In this document: in pieces, positions 7,064 to 16,466 of the stretch
Position numbering within the stretch: the first letter of the stretch is position 1
How the letters are laid out: the number at the start of each line of letters is the position of its first letter
Assembly: GCA_937889225.1 (NCBI GenBank)
Contig: CALAST010000003.1
Span: forward strand, 1 to 56,278
Source of the DNA: an uncultured Lachnobacterium sp.
GTDB taxonomy: Bacteria; Bacillota; Clostridia; Lachnospirales; Lachnospiraceae
Length of the DNA stretch: 56,278 bases
Direction: 5' to 3'
Translations under genes and position numbers: made by a program
The notes under the pieces: model-generated
Databases searched by the model: none
Seen by the model: only the letters and a program-made list of their open reading frames with translations
What the model was told of the DNA's origin: nothing

Positions 7064-10000
7064 CTAATTTAAATTTTTCTGTGCCGTAGAAAGCATAAGC
7101 TTAATACGGTTCAACTGATTTACTTCTGAAGCACCCGGGTCGTAGTCGATGGCTACGATATTCGCAGTTGGGTACTGGTGGCGGATTTTTTTGATAACGC
7201 CTTTTCCTACAATATGGTTTGGCAGGCAGGCAAATGGCTGTGCACAAACAATATTTGGAACGCCTTCATTAATCAGTTCTAACATTTCTCCGGTTAAGAA
7301 CCATCCTTCTCCTGTCTGATTTCCAATAGAAACAATTTCACTAGCGGATTTTGCAAGGTCTGAGATATAGGAAGTCGGTTCAAAGTGTTTACTCTTTTTC
7401 AACTCATCACGGGCATCTTTTCGCATCCATTCAAAGAAATGAATTAAAAGATTGTTGATATGTTTTGCTTTTTTACTTTCTCCCAGATAATCCGTTTTAA
7501 AGTTTTGGTTATAACAACTATATAAAAGGAAGTCCGTTAAATCCGGCACAACGGCTTCTGCACCTTCTGCTTCTAGCAAGTCTACAAGATAGTTATTAGC
7601 CGCAGGAAGGAATTTTACAAGAATTTCTCCAACAATACCAACACGAGGTTTCCTTTCATCCGTAATCGGCAGATTGTCAAAATCACGGATAATCTCACGG
7701 CAGAGCTGTTTGTATTTTCTGTGAGAAAGAAGACCATCTTGCGTTAAGAAGGAAATACAAGTTTCTTTCCATTTTTCATGCAAAGCATTGGCAGAGCCTT
7801 CTGTTACTTCATATGGTCGCATGCGATATAAGCAACGCATGAAAATATCACCAAATTCCAAAGCATAAAGTCCACGCTGAATCATATTTGACGTAAACTT
7901 AAAGCCCGGATTTCTTTCAAGACCTACCATGTTTAAGGAAATAACAGGAATATCCGGTAAATTTACCTTTTGTAATGCACGGCGGATAAATCCAATATAG
8001 TTAGAGGCACGACAGCCGCCTCCGGTTTGTGTAATAATAATCGCTGTTTTAGTTAAATCATATTTACCGGAAAGAACTGCATTCATAATTTGCCCGATGA
8101 CAATCAAAGACGGATAACAAGCATCATTATTTACGAAACGAAGTCCTGTATCAACACAATCTTTCGCAGGAATATCCGGAATTACAATATTGTACCCGGC
8201 TTTGCGGAAGGCAGGCATCAATAAATCAAAGTGAATCGGAGACATCTGCGGACAGATAATGGTATAGTTTTCATCACGCATTTTTTCTGTGAACACGACA
8301 CGCTCATAAGTTGCAGAAGTAATGGTACGTTTTTTATTCTGTTTTTCTTTTACGCGGATAGCGGAAAGAAGGGAACGGATACGGATACGTGCTGCACCTA
8401 AGTTGTTTACTTCATCAATTTTCAAACAAGTATATATTTTATCCGAACCGGTTAAAATATCATTTACACAATCCGTTGTTACAGCATCCAGACCACAGCC
8501 AAAGGAGTTTAACTGAATTAAATCCAAATCATCTCGCTGTTTTACAAAGTTTGCAGCATCGTACAAACGAGAGTGGTACATCCATTGGTCCATAACAATA
8601 AGCGGACGCTGCAGTTTTCCTAAATGGGAAACAGAGTCTTCTGTTAACACACAAAGTCCATAGGAATTTAAAAGCTCCGGAATGCCGTGGTTGATTTCCG
8701 GGTCAATATGGTATGGACGACCTGCAAGTACAATGCCGCGTACATGATTTTTTTCCATATATTCCAGAACTTCTTCGCCTTTTTTCATGATCTCCATACG
8801 GGCAACAGCAAGCTCGCTCCAGCTTTCGGTTACGGCATCGCGAATTTCCGCTTCCGGTATATGAAATTCCTTTGAAAAGCATGCCACAAGCTGTTTGGAA
8901 ACGGTTTCCTCATTTGTAAGAGCCAGAAACGGATTTAAAAACCGTACTTGCCCCGAAGTGATTTCATCTACATTATTTTTAATATTTTCGGAGTAAGACG
9001 TTACAATCGGGCAGTTATAGTGGTTATTTGCCTCTGGCTGTTCATTTCGTTCATATGGAATGGACGGATAGAAAATAAAGTCCACATTCTGGTGAATCAG
9101 CCATGCAATATGTCCATGAGCCAATTTTGCCGGATAACACTCGGATTCGCTTGGAATCGTGTCAATTCCCATTTCGTATATTTTACGGCTGGATTGCGGA
9201 GATAGGCAAATCGAAAATCCAAGTTTCGTAAAAAAGGTTGCCCAGAATGGATAATTTTCGTACATATTTAAAATACGTGGAATTCCCACAATGCCACGTT
9301 TTGCCTTATTTGGAGGCAGTACATCATAATCGAATATTCGTTTATTTTTATATGCAAACAAGTTTGGAAGGTCTGCGTTTTTGCGTTCTTTTCCTAAGCC
9401 TTTTTCACAACGGTTTCCGGTAATATATTGTCTATTGCCGGAAAAGCGGTTGATAGTTAAAAGACAATGGTTTGTACAGCCTTTACAACGTGATAATTTG
9501 GTCGTATACGTAAGTGCCTTAATCTCTTCAATAGAAAGCATAGTGGTGTTATAGCCTGCTTCATGACGTTCTCTGGCTATTAAAGCTGCACCGAATGCAC
9601 CCATAATACCAGCGATATCAGGTCTGGTAACCTTAACGCCTGTAATTTTTTCCAGACTGCGAAGAACGGCATCATTATAGAATGTTCCGCCTTGTACGAC
9701 AATGTTTTCTCCTAAGTCTTTTGCATCAGTAAGTTTGATTACTTTAAACAAAGCATTTTTAATAACGGAATAAGCAAGTCCGGCAGAGATATCGGCAACG
9801 GTTGCTCCTTCTTTTTGTGCTTGTTTTACTTTGGAATTCATAAATACTGTGCAGCGAGTTCCTAAATCAATTGGATTTTTTGCCAAAAGGGCTTCTTTTG
9901 CAAAATCGGAAACGCTGTAATTTAAGGATTTTGCAAAGGTTTCAATAAAAGAACCACATCCGGAAGAACAAGCTTCATTTAATTGAACAGAATCGATGGT

Positions 10001-11338
10001 CTGTTTTTTGATTTTAATACATTTCATATCCTGACCACCGATATCTAAAATGCAGTCTACATTTGGGTTGAAGAAAGAAGCTGCATAATAATGAGCAACC
10101 GTTTCTACTTCACCTTCATCTAACATAAGAGCTGCTTTCAAAAGAGCCTCTCCATAGCCTGTGGAGCAGGAATGGACGATGTTTGCATCGTTTGGAAGTT
10201 GCTTATAAATATCCGTAATGGCATCAATCGCACAAGTGAGTGGATTTCCATTATTGTTACTGTAAAAGGAATAGAGAAGACTGCCATCTTCACCTACCAA
10301 TGCGATTTTTGTCGTAGTAGAGCCCGCATCAATGCCGAGGTAGCAGTTACCCTTATAAGAGGCTAAATCTGCCTTTTTTACACAATGTTTATTGTGACGT
10401 TCTAAAAACGCTTCGTAGGATTCTGAGTTATTCGTATTTGAATGGTTACAAAAATCACGAACAAATAACGGTTCCATACGTGTAACTTCAAATTCCATAT
10501 GAATTTCTTTGGAAAGAGCACTTTCTAATTCCGAAAGTGTAGTAACAGAATCTTCCTTATAATTTAAAGCAGAGCCCATTGCTGCGAATAAATGGGAATT
10601 TTCCGGCATAAGGGCGTGTTCTTTATCCAGATTTAATGTGCGGACAAATGCACCACGAAGTTCTGATAAAAAGTGCAGCGGACCACCTAAAAATGTGACA
10701 TGACCACGAATTGGTTTTCCACATGCGAGACCGCTGATAGTCTGGTTTACGACAGCCTGGAAGATAGAAGCAGATAAATCTTCTCTTGTGGCGCCCTCAT
10801 TAATAAGTGGCTGAATGTCTGTTTTGGCAAATACACCACAGCGAGCAGCGATTGGATAAATCGCTTTATAGTTTTTTGCATATTCATTTAAGCCTGTAAC
10901 ATCGGTCTGAATCAAAGAGGCCATCTGGTCGATAAAAGACCCCGTACCTCCGGCACAAATACCATTCATACGCTGTTCTACGTTTCCGCCTTCAAAATAA
11001 ATAATTTTTGCATCTTCACCACCTAATTCAATTGCCACATCCGTTTGTGGGACAAAATGAGAAAGTGCGGTAGATACAGCAATCACTTCCTGCACAAAAG
11101 GTACATTGATATGTTTGGCAAGTGTAAGACCTCCCGAACCGGTAATAACAGGAGCGATTTTACAATCGGAAAGTTGTTTTAAGGCTTTTTCAATAAGTCC
11201 GTGTAATGTTTCGCGGATATTAGCAAAATGTCTCTCATAATCGGAAAATAATAATTGGTTGTTTTCATCTAAAATAGCAATTTTTACTGTGGTTGAACCA
11301 ATATCAATTCCCAGCTTATGTAATGTAGTATTTGTCAT
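7064..11338 (-). CDS. Giant acyl-CoA dehydratase activase-like protein (BadF/BcrA/HgdC ATPase x2 + DUF2229 + dehydratase-like)
   Basis: Fusion protein of 1424 residues, the usual size for this clostridial family. Two ASKHA-type ATPase domains occur in the first ~600 residues: GIDIGSTTVK ... CAGGTGSFIDQ, then YLGIDAGSTTTK ... EACSSGCGSF. In HgdC-type activators such domains hold a [4Fe-4S] cluster at the dimer interface and use ATP to drive low-potential electron transfer. A cysteine-rich stretch follows (SRCKGCTNHC), then DUF2229-like and HgdB/double-cubane-protein-like regions (GGGCRASNY, ending VAIDYDPGASEVNQ). An in-frame Met lies 12 codons upstream, but GGAGGA (complement of 11346-11351) is 7 bases before the ATG at 11338, which sets the start. 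No 2-hydroxyacyl-CoA dehydratase genes are adjacent, so the substrate is unknown. Confidence 0.85.
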   Translation of the reverse strand: MTNTTLHKLGIDIGSTTVKIAILDENNQLLFSDYERHFANIRETLHGLIEKALKQLSDCKIAPVITGSGGLTLAKHINVPFVQEVIAVSTALSHFVPQTDVAIELGGEDAKIIYFEGGNVEQRMNGICAGGTGSFIDQMASLIQTDVTGLNEYAKNYKAIYPIAARCGVFAKTDIQPLINEGATREDLSASIFQAVVNQTISGLACGKPIRGHVTFLGGPLHFLSELRGAFVRTLNLDKEHALMPENSHLFAAMGSALNYKEDSVTTLSELESALSKEIHMEFEVTRMEPLFVRDFCNHSNTNNSESYEAFLERHNKHCVKKADLASYKGNCYLGIDAGSTTTKIALVGEDGSLLYSFYSNNNGNPLTCAIDAITDIYKQLPNDANIVHSCSTGYGEALLKAALMLDEGEVETVAHYYAASFFNPNVDCILDIGGQDMKCIKIKKQTIDSVQLNEACSSGCGSFIETFAKSLNYSVSDFAKEALLAKNPIDLGTRCTVFMNSKVKQAQKEGATVADISAGLAYSVIKNALFKVIKLTDAKDLGENIVVQGGTFYNDAVLRSLEKITGVKVTRPDIAGIMGAFGAALIARERHEAGYNTTMLSIEEIKALTYTTKLSRCKGCTNHCLLTINRFSGNRQYITGNRCEKGLGKERKNADLPNLFAYKNKRIFDYDVLPPNKAKRGIVGIPRILNMYENYPFWATFFTKLGFSICLSPQSSRKIYEMGIDTIPSESECYPAKLAHGHIAWLIHQNVDFIFYPSIPYERNEQPEANNHYNCPIVTSYSENIKNNVDEITSGQVRFLNPFLALTNEETVSKQLVACFSKEFHIPEAEIRDAVTESWSELAVARMEIMKKGEEVLEYMEKNHVRGIVLAGRPYHIDPEINHGIPELLNSYGLCVLTEDSVSHLGKLQRPLIVMDQWMYHSRLYDAANFVKQRDDLDLIQLNSFGCGLDAVTTDCVNDILTGSDKIYTCLKIDEVNNLGAARIRIRSLLSAIRVKEKQNKKRTITSATYERVVFTEKMRDENYTIICPQMSPIHFDLLMPAFRKAGYNIVIPDIPAKDCVDTGLRFVNNDACYPSLIVIGQIMNAVLSGKYDLTKTAIIITQTGGGCRASNYIGFIRRALQKVNLPDIPVISLNMVGLERNPGFKFTSNMIQRGLYALEFGDIFMRCLYRMRPYEVTEGSANALHEKWKETCISFLTQDGLLSHRKYKQLCREIIRDFDNLPITDERKPRVGIVGEILVKFLPAANNYLVDLLEAEGAEAVVPDLTDFLLYSCYNQNFKTDYLGESKKAKHINNLLIHFFEWMRKDARDELKKSKHFEPTSYISDLAKSASEIVSIGNQTGEGWFLTGEMLELINEGVPNIVCAQPFACLPNHIVGKGVIKKIRHQYPTANIVAIDYDPGASEVNQLNRIKLMLSTAQKNLN

Positions 11339-11554
11339 CTGTAATTCCTCCGTTACTTTTTGCAAGTTTTCCAAACTACATTTTTCGGAATGACATTATA
11401 GAGGTTTTTGGAAAAGAAAACAACTCAGATTTGGTAAAGATTTTATTAAAAAAGTATAAACTCGTATATAAGAGTGACAGATGGAAATGGTATTGCTCAT
11501 GTGTAAACAGTAATACAAGAAACATAAACAATTCATAAACAATAGGAAGTTTCG

Positions 11555-11584
11555 TTGACAAAAAGTCAAGTATGTAATTATAAT
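11555..11584 (+). promoter_or_regulatory. Promoter for the rhomboid-like gene
   Basis: TTGACA (11555-11560), 18-base spacer, TATAAT (11579-11584). The 290-base gap 11339-11629 between the divergent genes otherwise shows only A/T-rich sequence to me. Confidence 0.7.
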
Positions 11585-11629
11585 GGAAATTAAGTGACAT
11601 GTAATTTTGCATAAAAAAGGAGAAAAAAT

Positions 11630-12487
11630 ATGAATTGGATGCATAAATTAGAAAAGAAGTGGGGCAGGCAAGCCATTTTTGATTTGCATAAATACTTTGT
11701 ATTTGCGTTTTTTATTGGATTTGTGATGAATCATGTGAATCCAAGTGTTATGAGTTATTTTACATTTTCCGTGGATGGAATATTGCAAGGACAGATATGG
11801 AGGCTATTGACATGGGTATTTGTATGTCCAAGCAGTAGTGTATTTACGCTTTTGTTTATGTTATGTTTGATTCCAATGGGCAGAACGCTGGAGCATTTCT
11901 TAGGGGTATTTCGTATGAATGTCTATCTGTTCGGAGGAGTGCTTTTGAACATTATCGGCGGAATTTTGGTATACGTGATAACGAAATTGACAGTAGGCAT
12001 TGGATTTCCGGTATATTTATCTACTTATTATATATTGCTTTCCATTTTTATGGCAATGGCGATTTGTGTACCGGATGCAACCGTAAACTTATATTTTATT
12101 TTGCCAATTAAAATGAAATGGATGCTTGCACTTTATTTGGCAGAACTGGCATATGAATTGTTTACGTATTATAGAGCCGGTGGAATGTTAGTTGTAGCTG
12201 TATATGGTTCGCAGATTATTTTTGCATTGCTGAATTTATATTTGTTTTTCTATTTTTCAAAGGTACGCCTTACAGGAAAACAAAGAAAGCGTCAGAGAGA
12301 ATTCCAAAGAGAATTTCGTACAAACTTTACAGAACCAAGACCGGGTTCTGGTATTACCAGACATAAATGTGCGATTTGCGGACGTACAGAGCTGGATGAC
12401 CCATCGCTTACATTCCGTTATTGCTCAAAGTGTACAGGCAATAAGGAATATTGTAATGACCACTTATTTACGCATGAACATCGGTAG
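11630..12487 (+). CDS. Rhomboid-like membrane protein lacking catalytic residues, with C-terminal zinc ribbon
   Basis: A 285-residue membrane protein with five or six hydrophobic segments (about 20-215) arranged like a rhomboid fold: QIWRLLTWVFV and the short MGRTLEHFLG loop resemble the rhomboid WR and L1/GN regions. The serine-protease GxSG and partner His are not present in the later helices, so it should be a pseudoprotease of the derlin/iRhom kind. The C-terminal tail (about 215-285) is basic then cysteine-rich: C247-x2-C250 and C265-x2-C268, plus C275 and H278/H282, a zinc-ribbon pattern facing the cytoplasm. It stands alone with its own promoter. The AAAAGGAG ribosome site is well placed. 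Binding or trafficking of membrane proteins is inference. Confidence 0.7.
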   Translation: MNWMHKLEKKWGRQAIFDLHKYFVFAFFIGFVMNHVNPSVMSYFTFSVDGILQGQIWRLLTWVFVCPSSSVFTLLFMLCLIPMGRTLEHFLGVFRMNVYLFGGVLLNIIGGILVYVITKLTVGIGFPVYLSTYYILLSIFMAMAICVPDATVNLYFILPIKMKWMLALYLAELAYELFTYYRAGGMLVVAVYGSQIIFALLNLYLFFYFSKVRLTGKQRKRQREFQREFRTNFTEPRPGSGITRHKCAICGRTELDDPSLTFRYCSKCTGNKEYCNDHLFTHEHR

Positions 12488-12503
12488 TATCTGTAACTTT
12501 AAG

Positions 12504-12532
12504 TTGACAAAGGAATTAGTCAAAATTATAAT
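12504..12532 (+). promoter_or_regulatory. Consensus promoter of glnS
   Basis: TTGACA (12504-12509), 17-base spacer, TATAAT (12527-12532): a perfect sigma-A consensus. Confidence 0.85.
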
Positions 12533-12573
12533 AGAAACATCGCAAAAATTTCCTATTTAGAAAAAACAAAAAT

Positions 12574-12597
12574 GCTGACTTCGGGCTGCCGAACAGC
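12574..12597 (+). other. Stem-loop in the glnS leader
   Basis: GCTG (12574-12577) / CAGC (12594-12597) outer pairs and TTCGG (12580-12584) / CCGAA (12589-12593) inner pairs enclose a GCTG loop, with a two-base bulge. It ends 5 bases before the AAGGA ribosome site. There is no T-box sequence; a stabilising or translation-modulating hairpin is possible. Confidence 0.45.
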
Positions 12598-12614
12598 AGG
12601 GAAGGACGGAAGTT

Positions 12615-14297
12615 ATGGAAAACGAAACAGTTGTTTCAAAGAATTTTATTGAAAATATTATCGAAAAAGATATTGCGGAAGGTCATTGTGAAGCAATCTG
12701 CACCAGATTCCCACCGGAACCAAATGGTTATCTTCACATCGGACATGCAAAATCCATTCTTTTAAACTATGGTTTGGCACAGAAATATGGTGGAAAGTTC
12801 AATCTTCGTTTTGACGATACAAACCCAACCAAAGAACGAATTGAGTTCGTAGAATCCATCAAAGCAGACGTAGCATGGCTTGGTGCGGATTGGGAAGACA
12901 GATTGTATTTTGCATCTGAATACTTTGACCAGATGTATGAAGGTGCGATTGCCTTAATCAAAAAAGGCAAAGCATATGTATCTGACTTAACAGCAGAACA
13001 GATTCGTGAATATCGTGGCACATTAACGGAGCCGGGAAAAGAAGACCCATATTCTAACAGAAGCGTAGAAGAAAACTTGGATTTATTTATCCGCATGAAA
13101 GATGGGGAATTTGAAGATGGAAGCAAGGTGCTTCGTGCAAGAATTGATATGACATCTTCCAACATCAATATGCGTGACCCGATTATTTACCGCGTAGCTC
13201 ATATGACACATCATAGTGCGGGGGATAAATGGTGCATTTACCCAATGTACGACTTTGCACATCCAATCGAAGATGCGATTGAAGGCATCACACATTCTAT
13301 TTGTACATTGGAATTTGAAGACCACAGACCATTGTATGATTGGGTTGTAACAGAACTTGGTTACAAGAAGAACCCGGAAGATGCTCCAAAACAGATTGAG
13401 TTTGCAAAATTATATTTGACAAATGTAGTAACAGGAAAGCGTTACATCAAAAAATTAGTAGAAGAAGGCATCGTGGATGGATGGGATGACCCAAGACTTG
13501 TATCTATCGCAGCTCTTAGAAGACGTGGATTTACACCGGAATCTATTAAGAAATTCGTAGAACTTTGTGGCGTCTCCAAAGCAAACAGTTCTGTAGACTA
13601 TGCAATGCTTGAATATTGTATTCGTGAAGACTTAAAATTAAAACGTCCTCGTATGATGGCGGTTCTTGACCCAATTAAGGTGGTTATCGACAATTATCCG
13701 GAAGGACAGGTGGAATACTTAGAAGTTGACAACAACTTAGAAAATCTGGAACTTGGAAAACGTAAAGTACCATTTACAAGAGAACTTTACATTGACCGCG
13801 AAGACTTTATGGAAGTGCCGCCTAAGAAATACTTCCGTATGTTCCCGGGCAATGAAGTGCGTTTGATGAATGCATATTTTGTAAAATGTGAAAGTTTCGT
13901 AAAAGATGAAAACGGAAACATTACGGAAATTCATTGTACCTATGACCCTGCTTCCCGTGGCGGAAACAGCCCGGATGGACGTAAGGTAAAAGGCACAATT
14001 CATTGGGTATCTGCAGAATATGGCAAAAAAGTAACGGTTCGTCTGTACGAAAACCTGATTAATGAAGAACTTGGTGTTTATAATGAAGACGGAAGTTTGA
14101 ATTTAAATCCAAACTCTCTTACTGTAGTAGACAACTGTATCGTAGAACCGGCTCTTATGGAAGCAAAAGCATACGATAGCTTCCAGTTTGTACGTCAGGG
14201 CTTCTTCTGTGCAGATGCAAAAGACTCCGTAGAAGGACAGCCGGTATTTAACCGTATTGTATCATTAAAGAGTTCTTTCAAATTGCCGACTGCGTAA
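12615..14297 (+). CDS. glnS: Glutaminyl-tRNA synthetase
   Basis: Charges tRNA-Gln with glutamine in the cytoplasm. Class I signature PPEPNGYLHIGHAKS (HIGH motif) is at about residues 34-48, the KMSKS-equivalent is CGVSKANS (about 316-323), and the C-terminal half carries the GlnRS anticodon-binding beta-barrels (from about 340). Length 560 matches bacterial GlnRS, and GluRS-specific features are absent. The start is supported by AAGGA 8 bases upstream and by a perfect consensus promoter. It is monocistronic, closed by the terminator at 14321. Its presence suggests direct glutaminylation rather than sole reliance on GatCAB. Confidence 0.95.
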   Translation: MENETVVSKNFIENIIEKDIAEGHCEAICTRFPPEPNGYLHIGHAKSILLNYGLAQKYGGKFNLRFDDTNPTKERIEFVESIKADVAWLGADWEDRLYFASEYFDQMYEGAIALIKKGKAYVSDLTAEQIREYRGTLTEPGKEDPYSNRSVEENLDLFIRMKDGEFEDGSKVLRARIDMTSSNINMRDPIIYRVAHMTHHSAGDKWCIYPMYDFAHPIEDAIEGITHSICTLEFEDHRPLYDWVVTELGYKKNPEDAPKQIEFAKLYLTNVVTGKRYIKKLVEEGIVDGWDDPRLVSIAALRRRGFTPESIKKFVELCGVSKANSSVDYAMLEYCIREDLKLKRPRMMAVLDPIKVVIDNYPEGQVEYLEVDNNLENLELGKRKVPFTRELYIDREDFMEVPPKKYFRMFPGNEVRLMNAYFVKCESFVKDENGNITEIHCTYDPASRGGNSPDGRKVKGTIHWVSAEYGKKVTVRLYENLINEELGVYNEDGSLNLNPNSLTVVDNCIVEPALMEAKAYDSFQFVRQGFFCADAKDSVEGQPVFNRIVSLKSSFKLPTA

Positions 14298-14663
14298 GGC
14301 CGCATATTCGTCCATTTATTAAGGTATATTAAGTAGAAAATACTTAGTATACCTTATTTTTGTTATTTGAACACTTTACTGAAGAACAAGTAACTCTTTA
14401 TTTTTTATTCAGCTATAAATAGGGTGGGTTAGGTATTATATATAGTATTAAATCTATAATTGAGCAGATTTTGAAAATTATACAAATACATAAAATGAAT
14501 TCCATATAGTCTTAGTTGTTTCTTATAAAATATGCTTTGTTATTTTGTGTACTTTGTATAAAATCAGGTTGTAAAAGCTTACTGATTGAAAAATATGCAA
14601 AATAGTGTATAATAATATTAATATTTACTTAATATTTACTTAATGTTTTGTGAGGGATTTTAT
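14298..14663 (+). other. Gene-free stretch between glnS and the EcsC-like gene
   Basis: Contains the glnS terminator, A/T-rich sequence without recognisable RNA structure, a putative promoter (TTGAAA 14586-14591, 16-base spacer, TATAAT 14608-14613) and a tandem 11-base repeat (AATATTTACTT twice, about 14620-14641) just upstream of the next gene. Confidence 0.5.
14321..14361 (+). terminator. Intrinsic terminator of glnS
   Basis: AAGGTATATTAAGTA (14321-14335) pairs with TACTTAGTATACCTT (14341-14355) with one mispair, followed by ATTTTT. Confidence 0.85.
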
Positions 14664-15455
14664 ATGTTATTTAAGAGAGAAACACCAACAGAAAAAGAAT
14701 TAAAGCTAATACAAAAAGAAGAAGAAAAACTACATAAAAAGGCATCTGAAAGAAAAGAAGCTGTATGGAAAAAAGAGTTGGAAAAGAAAATTCCAACCAA
14801 TGTTTATGATGGCTTAAAGAGTGCATTTGGAAAAGCATTTTCCTTAATTTTTGAAAAGGGAACAGGAATTATTGAAAAAACATATAATAAAGATTCCATA
14901 GAAAAAGAGCATATGGTGTTAGATTATGATATTAAGATGAGAGGCAGACGAAAAGAAATGCGTCAGCTTCAAAAAACAGCAAAACGCAATAATTTAAAGA
15001 ATGTAGCAATTACCACAGTAGAAGGAATTGGTTTAGGGGCACTTGGAGTAGGTTTGCCGGATATTGTACTTTTTGTGGGGATGATGATGAAAGGCATTTA
15101 TGAATCTGCTGCACATTATGGCATTGATTATGAAGAAACGAGTGAAAAAGTGCTGATTTTAAAGATGATGGCAGCTTCTATGGCGACAGGTGAAAAGTGG
15201 GAAGTACAAAATCAGGAAGTGAATAGGCTGTTAGAACAGAAAACTTTGCAGTTTACAGAGGAAGATGTGAAAAAGCAAATAGAAACGACTGCAGAGGTAT
15301 TTGCAATGGACATGCTTGTAATGAAATTTGTGCAGGGACTTCCAATTGTTGGAATTGTTGGTGGTATGACAAATCCGATTTATTATAATCGTGTGCTTGA
15401 TTATGTGCAATTAAAATACAGAAAGCGTTATATTATGTCATTACAAGCGAAGTAA
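14664..15455 (+). CDS. EcsC family protein
   Basis: A 263-residue protein matching the EcsC family (EcsC is named from the B. subtilis ecs ABC-transporter locus, where its role is unclear). A charged, helical N-terminus (about 1-45, Lys/Glu-rich) precedes the conserved core: TTVEGIGLGALGVGLPDIVL (glycine-rich amphipathic or membrane-associated segment, about 120-140), YESAAHYGIDY and a C-terminal VQGLPIVGIVGGMTNP segment typical of the family. An ATG 21 bases upstream is in frame, but GAGGG (14652-14656) fits ATG 14664 better. No EcsAB transporter is adjacent. Function unknown. Confidence 0.75.
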   Translation: MLFKRETPTEKELKLIQKEEEKLHKKASERKEAVWKKELEKKIPTNVYDGLKSAFGKAFSLIFEKGTGIIEKTYNKDSIEKEHMVLDYDIKMRGRRKEMRQLQKTAKRNNLKNVAITTVEGIGLGALGVGLPDIVLFVGMMMKGIYESAAHYGIDYEETSEKVLILKMMAASMATGEKWEVQNQEVNRLLEQKTLQFTEEDVKKQIETTAEVFAMDMLVMKFVQGLPIVGIVGGMTNPIYYNRVLDYVQLKYRKRYIMSLQAK

Positions 15456-15459
15456 CAAT

Positions 15460-15489
15460 AAGTAGCAAAGCGGATTGCGAATATCCGCT
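15460..15489 (+). repeat. 30-base intergenic hairpin repeat, copy 1
   Basis: Contains AGCGGAT (15469-15475) and ATCCGCT (15483-15489) around a TGCGAAT loop. The same 30 bases recur at 24321-24350 with two differences. Confidence 0.7.
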
Positions 15490-15596
15490 AGAGGTTAAGT
15501 TTAGGCAAAGAAATGTGTTTTTAATGAAAGGCGATAGGAATTAATCCATGCTTGGGAAAATATAGCATAAGATAAATATAGAAAGGATGAGTTGCA

Positions 15597-16337
15597 ATGG
15601 TTAGGCTGGTTTTTGTATTTCTGGTAAATAGCATACGATTATTATATATGCTTCCATTAATGCGAAGAATGGCGAAAAATCCGCAAAGATACTCGGAAGA
15701 AGAATGTTATCGTTTGGCAAGACATATTGTACGGTCAATTAAGGTTTCAGCAGGTACACGCACGAAAGCATATGGAACGGAAAATTTACCAAAGACAGGT
15801 GGTTATATGATGTATTCAAATCATCAAGGAAAGTATGATGTTTTTGGTATTATTAATACTCATAAATTGCCATGTACGTTGGTTATGGATAAAAAGAAAT
15901 CCTATTGGCCTATGATAGATGAAGCAGTGAGCTTATTAAATGGAAAGCGTTTAGACAGAGAGGATGTTCGTCAGGCACTTACCGTTATCAATGAAGTGGC
16001 AAAGGAAGTGAAAAATGGCAGACGTTATATTTTATTTCCAGAGGGGGATTATGAATTTAACAATAAAAATAGAATAGGCGAATTTAAAAAGGGAAGTTTT
16101 AAGATTTCCCTGATGTCAAAAACACCGATTGTTCCTGTTGTATTGGTAAATTCTTATAAAGTATTTGACAGTTTTAATCTATTCGGACCTGTTACGACAC
16201 AAGTACATTATTTGCCGCCAATTTTTTATGAAGAGTACAAAAATATGAAAACAAAGGAACTTGCGGAACTGGTACAAAAACGAATTGAAGAAAAAATGGA
16301 GGAGGTAAGACAAAAGCAGATTAGTAAACGTTGGTAG
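15597..16337 (+). CDS. Lysophospholipid acyltransferase family protein (PlsC-like)
   Basis: Likely 1-acyl-sn-glycerol-3-phosphate acyltransferase, which makes phosphatidic acid at the inner membrane face. The catalytic HX4D box is SNHQGKYD (about residues 78-85), and the second conserved block is LFPEGDYEF (about 147-155). The N-terminus has one hydrophobic segment (about 1-20) for membrane attachment. Length 246 is normal for PlsC. Ribosome site AAAGGATGAG precedes the ATG. It stands alone rather than in a phospholipid operon; an acyltransferase for a different lysolipid is possible. Confidence 0.85.
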   Translation: MVRLVFVFLVNSIRLLYMLPLMRRMAKNPQRYSEEECYRLARHIVRSIKVSAGTRTKAYGTENLPKTGGYMMYSNHQGKYDVFGIINTHKLPCTLVMDKKKSYWPMIDEAVSLLNGKRLDREDVRQALTVINEVAKEVKNGRRYILFPEGDYEFNNKNRIGEFKKGSFKISLMSKTPIVPVVLVNSYKVFDSFNLFGPVTTQVHYLPPIFYEEYKNMKTKELAELVQKRIEEKMEEVRQKQISKRW

Positions 16338-16466
16338 AAATTGTGGGTTGGATAGTATTTTTTGACTTTGTGAACGGGATTTGTATGTAAAAACAATATT
16401 GGACATGTTTTGGTAAATCTGAAATGATTTATGCAAAATTAGTTATAATAAAAAAAGGAGAATCAT

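Noticed and set aside
12571..12614. Possible small signal-recognition-particle RNA because of GAAGGACGGAAG-like bases
   Set aside because: The conserved SRP helix-8 order is not met, and the bases are explained as a leader stem plus ribosome site of glnS.
16444..16449. TATAAT before the 144-residue gene as its promoter
   Set aside because: Transcription would begin within its ribosome site and no -35 box lies at the proper distance.
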